The notes under the pieces were generated by a model. The model was not told the DNA's origin and searched no databases. It saw only the letters and a list, made by a program, of their open reading frames with translations. The translations under genes were made by a program, and so were the position numbers. Of a stretch of 64,000 bases of DNA, positions 8,247 to 17,981 are shown piece after piece (position 1 is the first letter of the stretch; every line of letters begins with the position of its first letter). The DNA is from JAHFTW01 sp038046785 (lineage in GTDB: Archaea; Thermoplasmatota; E2; JACPAO01; JAHFTW01). Where the stretch lies: positions 62,001 through 126,000 of the forward strand of contig JBBSVM010000004.1 in assembly GCA_038046785.1 (NCBI GenBank), written 5' to 3'.

Positions 8247-8806
8247 CAGGGAAATGCCCGAAGCCTGGATGACGACATTCTGGAGTCCGTGGCGGGCGAC
8301 GACAAAAATCTCGTCGGCCGGCGTGTTGGCGCATTGATTTCTTCTGGATGCCCATCGGCGCTCGAGAAATAGGAGGCAATGGATGAGTCACCAACCTTCA
8401 GCAAGAGTTCTGCGCTGGCGGCGCCCTCAATCTGGATGTCGGAGGCGGCGATGTAGAGGCTGGCCGGGCCGCGTCGGCCCAACTGCATTTTCGCCGTCCC
8501 CGAGCCCAAGCTGGTCTCGGATTGAACGGGTGTCGGCGGCGTCTCTCCACCACCTGCCAGTTGCTGTTTCCACTCCAACTGCCGAATGGTCTCATTGACC
8601 AGGCGGCCTTCAGCAATGGTCAATGCGAACGACGCGGAATGGTCTTCGTCGAAAAGGAAAAGGACACGTTGCACCCCAAGGCCGGAAATTCTTCCATCCA
8701 CGCTTGCCGGCTCAAGGAAATCTAAGTCGCGGGAGGAGACGACCGCCGCAGAAGCCGAGGCAATCAAGCCGAGGATGGCGATGGTTGCTAGCGTGGGTGT
8801 TCGCAT
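8159..8806 (-). CDS. N-terminal part of the frameshifted membrane regulator (signal peptide and sensor domain)
   Basis: The frame opens with a signal peptide (MRTPTLATIAILGLIASASA) and a beta-rich sensor domain ending in LKVGDSSIASYFSSADGHP. After about position 8330 the reading becomes Arg/Ser/Pro-rich noise, while the adjacent frame becomes protein-like. One missing base near 8325-8335 (GCGCCAACACG region, minus strand) would fuse this segment to the DNA-binding part at 7224-8246. The start ATG overlaps the end of the upstream lipoprotein gene by about 19 bp, supporting operon membership. It is either a consensus error or a recent pseudogene. Confidence 0.65.
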   Translation of the reverse strand: MRTPTLATIAILGLIASASAAVVSSRDLDFLEPASVDGRISGLGVQRVLFLFDEDHSASFALTIAEGRLVNETIRQLEWKQQLAGGGETPPTPVQSETSLGSGTAKMQLGRRGPASLYIAASDIQIEGAASAELLLKVGDSSIASYFSSADGHPEEINAPTRRPTRFLSSPATDSRMSSSRLRAFPWCNGSMPKWIAPDSLRVHPAADFVPRGSH

Positions 8807-9618
8807 TGGAAATCACTGAATTCCCACATGTGTCCAGTCATGGCGTAATTTCCAGTGGATGCACCGTCGGATATGAACGTTGGAATGCCAAGGGACGCGT
8901 AATACATTGGAGCCGCAAGTACCCCATGAACTAGCCACTTGTTCGTGTAGGTGTTTCGAAGTGTTGATGACCAATCCATAAAGAAAAGGGATGTAGTGCT
9001 GACCCACACAATACGTCCAATCTCTTTTGTCTCATCTATTTCCCCACCCACCACGAACGATTCGAGAGTAGATTCCGGGAACTCGGGCACGTTCCAATTC
9101 CAGGCTTGGGAATAATGCGGCGGATCAAGGGATTCCCGAAGCGATATGTTAGCAAAGCGCGCCGGCAGTCCAAGCTCCATAGCCATATATTCTACCAATT
9201 CTGCGTCATTGACAAGAACTTGCATTACAAATGCGATTGGAAAGGTTCTGTTGGAGTCGCATTTTTCGGGTGGAAGGATGCCCGTATGAAGTTCCCACAT
9301 CATGCGGACCGGGCCTCGCTCGAATTTTCCCCATTTGACTCGTTCGCACTCGTACACTTCTGTTTTAAGTTCAGCACCAAGGCCCCCTAATGGGGGTTCA
9401 TTCCAGGTGGGTGGAGAAATTGTCGGAGCCAAACTGTCAGGCAAAACAACGCTTGTAAAGAGCGCCTTGCAATCTGACCAGTGCGGATCCCGAGAATTGA
9501 GTGCAACACTGGAGGGTTCAGCCGTCGGTTCGGCCGATTGCATGGAGGTGCTGGCACAGCCGCTAAAGAAGACAATCCCTCCGCAAATTGCGGCTAGGAA
9601 TTTTTCATTATGGGGCAT
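8788..9618 (-). CDS. Secreted lipoprotein of unknown function
   Basis: ATG 9616-9618 opens a signal peptide with lipobox FFSGCAS, giving a 276-residue protein. The body carries several Trp-rich patches (QAWNWNVPEFP, SLFFMDWSSTL) and scattered Cys. The order PPTW, then a Cys-bearing strand, then a helix VLVNDAELVEYMAMELGLP resembles the layout of the lipoprotein at 2885-3820, suggesting a distant shared fold. It overlaps the gene before it by 11 bp and the regulator after it by 19 bp. Codon use is visibly less GC-biased than in surrounding housekeeping genes, consistent with recent acquisition or relaxed selection. Confidence 0.75.
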   Translation of the reverse strand: MPHNEKFLAAICGGIVFFSGCASTSMQSAEPTAEPSSVALNSRDPHWSDCKALFTSVVLPDSLAPTISPPTWNEPPLGGLGAELKTEVYECERVKWGKFERGPVRMMWELHTGILPPEKCDSNRTFPIAFVMQVLVNDAELVEYMAMELGLPARFANISLRESLDPPHYSQAWNWNVPEFPESTLESFVVGGEIDETKEIGRIVWVSTTSLFFMDWSSTLRNTYTNKWLVHGVLAAPMYYASLGIPTFISDGASTGNYAMTGHMWEFSDFQCEHPR

Positions 9619-10171
9619 AGCGGCACCCGGTGTTGACGGATAAGGAGAAATCAATTGTCAGAACTCCTGGTTCGCTCCTTGTTGGCTGTGGCGAAACAGG
9701 GTTTTTGTGCCCTCCGACAATTATTTCGAATTCAAACGATTCCAGAAGACCGCTCTCATAACGGAATTTGTGCTGGCTGTTGGGCCGTGGGAGGAAAAAG
9801 TTATTGTTCTCATGCGTGAAGCTCGCGCAAGCCAAGCCTGTCGCGCCGAGAACACAATCCCGCACGATGACTTCCGGAGGCTCGCCTTGCCCAATTTTCT
9901 GGTCAATGCACTCCGTGATTTCCTGCAATTCCTTGCCGATTTTCTCCACAATCTCGGGGCATGGGTCAATCTGCTGCGGGCAGAACGCCCAGGGGTCGGA
10001 CGCAAGCGCAAGAGTTGCCGCCTGCGCAAACATTGCGGAGGCAGCCAGTGCCGCTTGGTCGGCAATCGGTTCGGGGGGAAGGATCGGGCCCGCATCGGTT
10101 GCGATAGGGATGTGAAGAACCAGGGAAAAGAGGGCGACGAGCATCATAGGGCGAGTCGAGGTTCGGGCCAT
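9608..10171 (-). CDS. Small secreted protein of unknown function
   Basis: MARTSTRP followed by a hydrophobic segment and a cleavage-like TDAGP give a predicted signal peptide. The mature part (about 160 residues) contains a Cys-rich helical segment (CPQQIDPCPEIVEKIG, TECID, RDCVLGATGLAC) and a beta-like C-terminal half ending SVNTGCRYAP. The even number of Cys suggests disulphides. It is the first gene of the operon with the lipoprotein and the membrane regulator. I recognise no family; it could be a ligand or co-sensor for that regulator (inference). Confidence 0.65.
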   Translation of the reverse strand: MARTSTRPMMLVALFSLVLHIPIATDAGPILPPEPIADQAALAASAMFAQAATLALASDPWAFCPQQIDPCPEIVEKIGKELQEITECIDQKIGQGEPPEVIVRDCVLGATGLACASFTHENNNFFLPRPNSQHKFRYESGLLESFEFEIIVGGHKNPVSPQPTRSEPGVLTIDFSLSVNTGCRYAP

Positions 10172-10214
10172 GGTCTTACCGCATATTGGCAAGCACGGGG
10201 CGAATATAACCCGC

Positions 10215-10886
10215 CTAGGACACTGGTTGGCGTAGTTTCGTCTTCGCGGCCTTCTTGTTCTTGAATGTTACGCAGAGGTACCCAACCAACGTGACGGCCA
10301 TAACCCACGGGCTCCAGGAGTGAAGCACTCCATCGGACGGATGCAAAAACGGAGCCGGGTGCAGGTGCGGTCCCCAGTAATCCAGGCCAACATTCAGCAG
10401 GTTCCACGCCACGACGGCGCCAGCAATCGCCCACGACGTAGCATCCTTGCGTAGCGCAGGCAGGAAAAGCAATGCTTCCAGCGGCATTCCCATGTGGCTG
10501 AAGAAGAGCAGATTGTTTGTGCTGCCCCACTCGAACGTCCCGAGCTGCTGCGGATAGGCGAGGAAAAGGAATGTGGTCCAGAGGCCAACGTACAACATCG
10601 CGGTGAAGGCGATGCCGTCGAGGAGCCGACTTCGTTTGCCGAAAAACGTGTACCCCGTCAGCGCGACGAGGCAAAGCAAGACCGCGTTGGGCGAGTCCGG
10701 GATGAACGGCCAGAGCGCGTAATCGCGGAAGTAGCTCGAGGCGGGATTGAACTGCCCGACTTCGTAGTAATAGTAGTAGCCGAAGCTAATCCCGATGAGG
10801 TTCGGGAGGAGGAGCAGGAAAAACCAGAGCTTGCTGGAGCGCATCCGTTCGAGGAGACTCCAGAACGGTTCCAACTTGGACTCCAC
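10215..10886 (-). CDS. DUF1405 family integral membrane protein
   Basis: About 223 residues with six or so membrane helices. The blocks LLLLPNLIGISFGYYYYY and WPFIPDSPNAVL, and the later HMGMPLEALLF, match the DUF1405 family (Bacillus YpjA type), whose role is unknown. The start is uncertain: the GTG at 10886 gives MESKLEPFWSLLERMRSS and places the first helix as in the family; the ATG at 10844 is an alternative. Further upstream the frame runs through the hairpin cluster and should not be included. Confidence 0.8.
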   Translation of the reverse strand: MESKLEPFWSLLERMRSSKLWFFLLLLPNLIGISFGYYYYYEVGQFNPASSYFRDYALWPFIPDSPNAVLLCLVALTGYTFFGKRSRLLDGIAFTAMLYVGLWTTFLFLAYPQQLGTFEWGSTNNLLFFSHMGMPLEALLFLPALRKDATSWAIAGAVVAWNLLNVGLDYWGPHLHPAPFLHPSDGVLHSWSPWVMAVTLVGYLCVTFKNKKAAKTKLRQPVS

Positions 10887-10925
10887 GACTATCCGAGTGC
10901 CTAAGGATGGAAAATGATTCTCTGT

Positions 10926-11072
10926 CGGTCGCGCTGCTGCGCGACCGTGGAGCTTCCGGCCTTCTGACGAAGGCCGGAAGCCTTCTTCGGCGAACGGCGC
11001 GGCTTCGCCGCTTGTTCGCTCAGCCACTCAAAACCTTCTTGCTCGCTTCGCTCGCGCGAAGCTTTTGAGTGG
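10926..11072. repeat. Cluster of strong hairpins between DUF1405 gene and tRNA-Glu
   Basis: Four inverted repeats lie in tandem: a 9-bp stem with a 4-nt loop (10926-10947), a perfect 13-bp stem with loop TGAC (10952-10981), nested GCGAAC/GTTCGC arms (10990-11019), and CCACTCAAAA/TTTTGAGTGG arms (11024-11072) whose outer arm runs into the 3' end of the tRNA gene. The inner part of the last one carries a GCTCGCTTCGCTCGC block also seen (inverted) in the spacer at 5184-5260. Confidence 0.8.
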
Positions 11073-11142
11073 TCGAGCCGGGATTTGAACCCGGGTCGGT
11101 GCCGTGAGAGGGCACCATGATTGGCCGCTACACTACTCGACC
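11070..11142 (-). tRNA. tRNA-Glu (anticodon CTC)
   Basis: The minus strand folds as a 73-nt cloverleaf. The acceptor GGTCGAG pairs with CTCGACC followed by discriminator A, the anticodon arm GTGCC-CTCTCAC-GGCAC places CTC at 34-36, and the T arm is CCGGG-TTCAAAT-CCCGG. CTC reads the GAG glutamate codon. No CCA is encoded. The 3' end abuts a hairpin cluster. Confidence 0.93.
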
Positions 11143-11232
11143 GTGCGCGCCTCGTCCAGGAGGTGGCCCAAGCAAAAATGCTCAGGGCGCAGACGCGGCG
11201 ACTTTGGTGTCTCTCTTAAGCCGTTCGATGAA

Positions 11233-11646
11233 TCAAATCTTCATGTTGCGCGCACTGTTCGTCGGGGGTGACGCGTACGACTGGAGAATGGGGCCGGCCC
11301 GCTCGGCGTCGCTCGCCAGGATGACGAGGCGGCCGATGTCGCCGTGGGCGATTCCGAATGCGCTCACGATGTCGATGCCCGCGTTGCTGAGGGTTCGGCT
11401 GATGTCTGCAAGAGCGCCAGGCTGGTGCGGAACGGTGAGCTCGTGGACGGGGGTCACAATGGTCATGACGCCCGCCTCGTCGAATGCTTGCTTGGCCGCG
11501 GCGAGGTCGTTGGTGAGGATCTGCATGCCGCCGGGGTCGACGACGAAGCCAGACAGGTTGACCTTCCAATCGGCGAGGTAGCCTGTGACGCGGGCGAGGG
11601 CGCCCGGCTCGTCACGGACGGCGATGCGGAAGAGGTAGAGCGACAC
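11233..11646 (-). CDS. Tandem ACT-domain protein
   Basis: GTG 11646 starts a 137-residue protein with two ACT-type units: LYLFRIAVRDEPGALARVTG (about 3-60) and HELTVPHQPGALADISRTLS (about 68-130). The repeated DxPGALA motif is the ligand-binding loop of amino-acid-sensing ACT domains. No catalytic domain is attached, so it is likely a stand-alone regulator or sensor of amino-acid metabolism. The frame extends upstream to 12075, but that part is antisense to the membrane protein gene and has no domain. Confidence 0.82.
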   Translation of the reverse strand: MSLYLFRIAVRDEPGALARVTGYLADWKVNLSGFVVDPGGMQILTNDLAAAKQAFDEAGVMTIVTPVHELTVPHQPGALADISRTLSNAGIDIVSAFGIAHGDIGRLVILASDAERAGPILQSYASPPTNSARNMKI

Positions 11647-11769
11647 GCAGTCCCAACCGAGACAAAAGAGGTTGGTCCGTTTATCATCTTTTCCAGCGAG
11701 GAGGCTGCGCCGCGCGCCGCCGGGTTCGAGGCCGAAAGCCCTTTTGCGTCGCGTCGGATTGGTTGCGCG

Positions 11770-12696
11770 ATGAAGGTCAAAGTTCCGTTCCGCGAACGTT
11801 GGGCCACCAGCCGTGCCATTTTGAGCCAGAGCCTCACCCTGCTGCGCAAGCGACGCGACCTCTGGGTTTTCCCGATTCTCGCCTCCGTCACCATGATGGT
11901 TGCCGTTGCCGTCCCGGCCGGTACCTTCACCTTGTGGGGTCGGCCGCTCATGGAGGCGTGGGGCATCAGCAGCACGCTGCTCCCCTTGGTTCTGTTCGTC
12001 GTTCTCCTCCCCATCCTCTACCCAGCCAGCCTCTTCGCGAGCCTCCTCAACGCCGCCCTCTGCTTCGCGGCGCACGAGGAGATGGGCGGCAAGACCATCA
12101 CGCGCGCGGAAGCGTGGAAGCGGGCGCGTTCGGCCGTCGGGCCACTGGCGCGCTTCAACTTGGTCGCCCTGCTCGTCGCTGGCATTTTCCAGGTCATCGG
12201 TGTCCTTCTCGACAAATTGCGCATCGTCCCCTACATCGGCGCCGCGGTCCAGACCGTTGGCATGATGGGGTGGGCGGTCGCCTCGTTCTTCGTCATTCCC
12301 ATCCTCGTCGTCGAACGCGAGGCCAGCGCGATGGGAGCGCTGCGCGCCTCAACGGATCTGGCGCGCTCGCAGTGGGGCAAGGCGACCGCCGGCCTCGTCA
12401 CCATTGGCCTCGTCCTCATGGTGCCCATCTTGCTGCTGGGCCTCATCCTGATTGGGCTCACATTCCCGCTCATGCTCCTCGCCGTGAAGGGCGGCAACGT
12501 CCTGGCGGGGCTCGTGCCGCTGTTCATCCTGCTTGGCGTGTACTTGGCCGTCGTGATGCTTCTCTCCGGTCTCGGCCAGGCGGCGAGCGTTCTGTACCAG
12601 ACTGGGCTCTACCGGTACGCGCGCACCGGCAAGGTCGCGAAGCCCTACACCACGGAAACTTTGGTGGACGCTTGGGCGCCCTACCGGCAGCCGTAG
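11770..12696 (+). CDS. Polytopic membrane protein, DUF6159-like
   Basis: ATG 11770 gives 308 residues with about six membrane helices. The N-terminal WATSRAILSQSLTLLRKRRD followed directly by a helix (VFPILASVTMM) matches a widespread family annotated DUF6159, of unknown function. The region ERARSAMGAL-like (here REASAMGALRASTDLA) lies in a cytoplasmic loop, as in that family. It is divergent from the ACT gene and convergent with uvrA (7 bp apart). Confidence 0.75.
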   Translation: MKVKVPFRERWATSRAILSQSLTLLRKRRDLWVFPILASVTMMVAVAVPAGTFTLWGRPLMEAWGISSTLLPLVLFVVLLPILYPASLFASLLNAALCFAAHEEMGGKTITRAEAWKRARSAVGPLARFNLVALLVAGIFQVIGVLLDKLRIVPYIGAAVQTVGMMGWAVASFFVIPILVVEREASAMGALRASTDLARSQWGKATAGLVTIGLVLMVPILLLGLILIGLTFPLMLLAVKGGNVLAGLVPLFILLGVYLAVVMLLSGLGQAASVLYQTGLYRYARTGKVAKPYTTETLVDAWAPYRQP

Positions 12697-12703
12697 CCGA
12701 AAC

Positions 12704-15589
<2,886 letters not shown>

Positions 15590-15659
15590 CCCGTCTCGAC
15601 AGGTTCTCTCGACTCCAGGGAAGGGTTTAGGGGTTTGGGAGGGGGTGCGTGAAACCACC

Positions 15660-16062
15660 TTGCCTGCCACCCTCCGCCGCGCGGCACCCTCCGACCTCGA
15701 CCGGTTGGGTCCGCTCGTCGCCGACTTCCATCGCCACGAGAACATCGTCAGCACGGCCGCCCGCCGGACGAGCGCGCTTCGCGGCCTCCTCTCCAACCCG
15801 ATGCTGGGCGTTGCCCTCCTCCCCGAAGAGAAAGGAGCGTTGGTGGGCTACGCCATTCTCTGCCTCGGCTACTCGGTCGAGTTCGGCGGCCGCGACGCCT
15901 TCGTGGATGAACTCTCTACCGGACGCACGGGGACGCGGGCTGGGGTCTCGGCTTCTCGACGAACTGGAGAATGTCGCCGTCGGTCTCAACGTGGTGGAGC
16001 TCCATCTCGAAGTGGACCACGCCAACCTCCGCGCCCACGGCCTCTACAAGCGGTTGGGCTAA
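15660..16062 (+). pseudogene. GNAT-family acetyltransferase, broken by a frameshift
   Basis: The first half (TTG 15660 or GTG 15645) reads LRRAAPSDLDRLGPLVADFH and continues to GRDAFVDEL, an ordinary GNAT N-terminus. At about 15913-15920 the frame is lost, and the next frame supplies SLPDARGRGLGSRLLDELE, the acetyl-CoA-binding motif A, and the end VDHANLRAHGLYKRLG with a stop at 16062. One missing base in AACTCTCTACCG would restore an about 134-residue enzyme. It could be a sequencing error or a recent null allele. Substrate unknown. Divergent from uvrA. Confidence 0.7.
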
Positions 16063-16128
16063 CGCGACCACAATCGGCACTTGATGACGAAACGGCTCGG
16101 CGAGAGTCGTTGACAGAGCGGGGCGCGC

Positions 16129-16743
16129 CTATACTTTGTCCAGCAGGTGCCCCATTTTCTCTTTCTTCGTTTCGAGGTAGGAGCGATTCGTCGCGTTGGG
16201 GGCCAATTCCAGCGCGATGCGTTCGAGGCAGTTGAAGCCCAACTTCTGCATGGCGTGAATCTTGTCCGGGTTGTTGGTGAGGAGTTTCACGCAATGCACG
16301 CCGAGATCGTTGAGGATGTCGCGCGCCGCATCGTAGGTGCGCGCGTCGGACGGGTGGCCGAGCTGGAGATTCGCCTCCACCGTGTCGAGCCCTTGCTCCT
16401 GCAGTTCGTAGGCGAGGATCTTGCTGGTGAGGCCGATGTCGCGCCCTTCTTGGCGCAGATAGAGGATGACGCCGCGCCCTGCCTGCTCGATGCGGCGCAG
16501 CGATTCGTGCAGTTGCGGCCCGCAGTCACAGCGGCGCGAGCCGAAGATGTCGCCGGTCAGGCATTCGGAATGGATGCGCACCAGCACGGGGTCGGGGCAG
16601 TGCGTCTCCCCCACGTCCCCCTTGACGAGGGCGGTGTGCTCCTTGCCGGTCGGGATGTCGCGGTAGATGAGGATGCGGAAATCGCCCCACGACGTCGGCA
16701 GGTTGGCGCCGGCCGCGCGGACGGCGACCCGTTTGGAGCCCAT
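16129..16743 (-). CDS. ribA: GTP cyclohydrolase II
   Basis: The 204 residues form a complete GTP cyclohydrolase II, which opens GTP to the pyrimidine precursor of riboflavin with release of formate and pyrophosphate. HSECLTGDIFGSRRCDCG holds the three zinc-binding cysteines, YLRQEGRDIGL the catalytic loop, and LLTNNPDKI the guanine-binding region. There is no fused RibB domain. Most archaea start riboflavin synthesis with the unrelated GTP cyclohydrolase III (ArfA), so this is a bacterial-type substitution. No other riboflavin gene is nearby. Confidence 0.95.
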   Translation of the reverse strand: MGSKRVAVRAAGANLPTSWGDFRILIYRDIPTGKEHTALVKGDVGETHCPDPVLVRIHSECLTGDIFGSRRCDCGPQLHESLRRIEQAGRGVILYLRQEGRDIGLTSKILAYELQEQGLDTVEANLQLGHPSDARTYDAARDILNDLGVHCVKLLTNNPDKIHAMQKLGFNCLERIALELAPNATNRSYLETKKEKMGHLLDKV

Positions 16744-16846
16744 GATGGGGCGAGGCCGTCTTCCCTGAAAACGTGGGAGGTCACCCGGAACGGCGTAGAG
16801 AAGCCCGGGTGGGGAGGCTTTTCAGGTCGCCGCAGTTCCAAAAATC

Positions 16847-17761
16847 GTGGGACGCCTCGACGGCCTCAAGGAACGCGCACCGCGTTTGCATCGGTTCCTG
16901 ACCCGCCGCGACCGCCCCTGGCCGCTGCTTCGCGAACTGCTGGGCGGCGCCCTGGCGCTTCTGCTCCTCGTGAGCATTCTGTACGGCGCCACCGGCCAGC
17001 CCCTCGCCGGCGGTTACCCGGTCGTCGTGGTGACCTCGGGGTCCATGATGCACTGCGGCAACGACGACGCCAACGGCGTTGGGCCGTCGCTTGGGAAGGA
17101 TTGCGACGCCACAAGTTTCGGCCGCATCGGCACCATCGACCCTGGAGACTTGGTGTTTGTGCGCGCCGTGGGCGAGCGGGACGATGTGACCACGTTGGCC
17201 GCCGCAGAGCGGTCCAGCTACGGCTTGGAAGGCGATGTCGTGGTGTACCGACCCAATGACTCCGACTTGACCCCCATCATCCACCGCGCCCTCTTCTGGC
17301 TCCAGGTGAACACGGACGGCACCTACACCATCCCCGAACTCGACCTCGCCGACCTTCGCGACTCCGACCTCGGCCACCCCGCCATCGTCCGCCTCACGCG
17401 CTGCGAACTGCGCCCCGCCGGACCGCATGGACCGCTCACGCCCGCGGATTCCGGATTCATCACCAAAGGCGACAACAACCCGTACGCGGACCAGTGCCCG
17501 GCTGGCCAGCTCAGCGGCCCGGTCCAAGTCGACTGGGTGCTCGGCAAAGCGCGCGGCGAACTGCCGTGGATCGGCCATGTCAAGCTCTTCGTCGACGACC
17601 TCTCCTGCAACAACGTCAACCGCCCGTGCAACTTCGCCAACGCGGCGGGCGACACCAAGCTGCTGATGGGGTTCGTCCTTGCCGTACTGCTGGGCGGCCC
17701 CTGGGTCGTTGAACGTGTCATGAAGGCGCGCCGCAAGAGTGCGGAACCCCCGCAGCCGTGA
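16847..17761 (+). CDS. Signal peptidase I (archaeal/ER type)
   Basis: GTG 16847 begins a 304-residue S26B peptidase that removes signal peptides after Sec export. An N-terminal membrane helix (about 33-50) is followed by VVTSGSMM, carrying the nucleophile Ser (about 66), IIHRALF with the His that replaces the bacterial Lys, and ITKGDNNPYAD with the conserved Asp. A long insertion with extra Cys separates Ser and His, and a second helix near the C-terminus (LLMGFVLAVLLGGPWVV) anchors the other end. The many secreted proteins in the window are plausible clients. Confidence 0.93.
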   Translation: MGRLDGLKERAPRLHRFLTRRDRPWPLLRELLGGALALLLLVSILYGATGQPLAGGYPVVVVTSGSMMHCGNDDANGVGPSLGKDCDATSFGRIGTIDPGDLVFVRAVGERDDVTTLAAAERSSYGLEGDVVVYRPNDSDLTPIIHRALFWLQVNTDGTYTIPELDLADLRDSDLGHPAIVRLTRCELRPAGPHGPLTPADSGFITKGDNNPYADQCPAGQLSGPVQVDWVLGKARGELPWIGHVKLFVDDLSCNNVNRPCNFANAAGDTKLLMGFVLAVLLGGPWVVERVMKARRKSAEPPQP

Positions 17762-17769
17762 AACTGGAG

Positions 17770-17962
17770 CACACAGATTTCACAGATTCATTCGGGCTCT
17801 AAACCGGTGAAGCCATCCAGCGTTCTTGCGCAAGGTTACCAAAATGTCGCAGATCCGGCTCGCGGTTCAACCGCGCCGCAATCTGTGCAATGTTGGCGGA
17901 GCCGATGCGACTACGAACGAATGGTCCGTTCGATTGTCAGGAAGAACTCTGTGAAATCTGTG
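17770..17962. repeat. Dispersed CAGATT palindrome, long form, copy 1
   Basis: The arms are ACACAGATTTCACAGATT at the left and TCTGTGAAATCTGTG at the right. Inside are a second inverted pair (TCGCAGAT / CAATCTGTG) and a central near-perfect palindrome CGCGGTTCAACCGCG. It fills the gap between the convergent signal peptidase and cdc6 genes. The interior is homologous to the copy at 55313-55503 in the same orientation and to 53105-53301 in the opposite orientation. Confidence 0.8.
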
Positions 17963-17981
17963 GCCGCCGGAGGGTTTTGGG

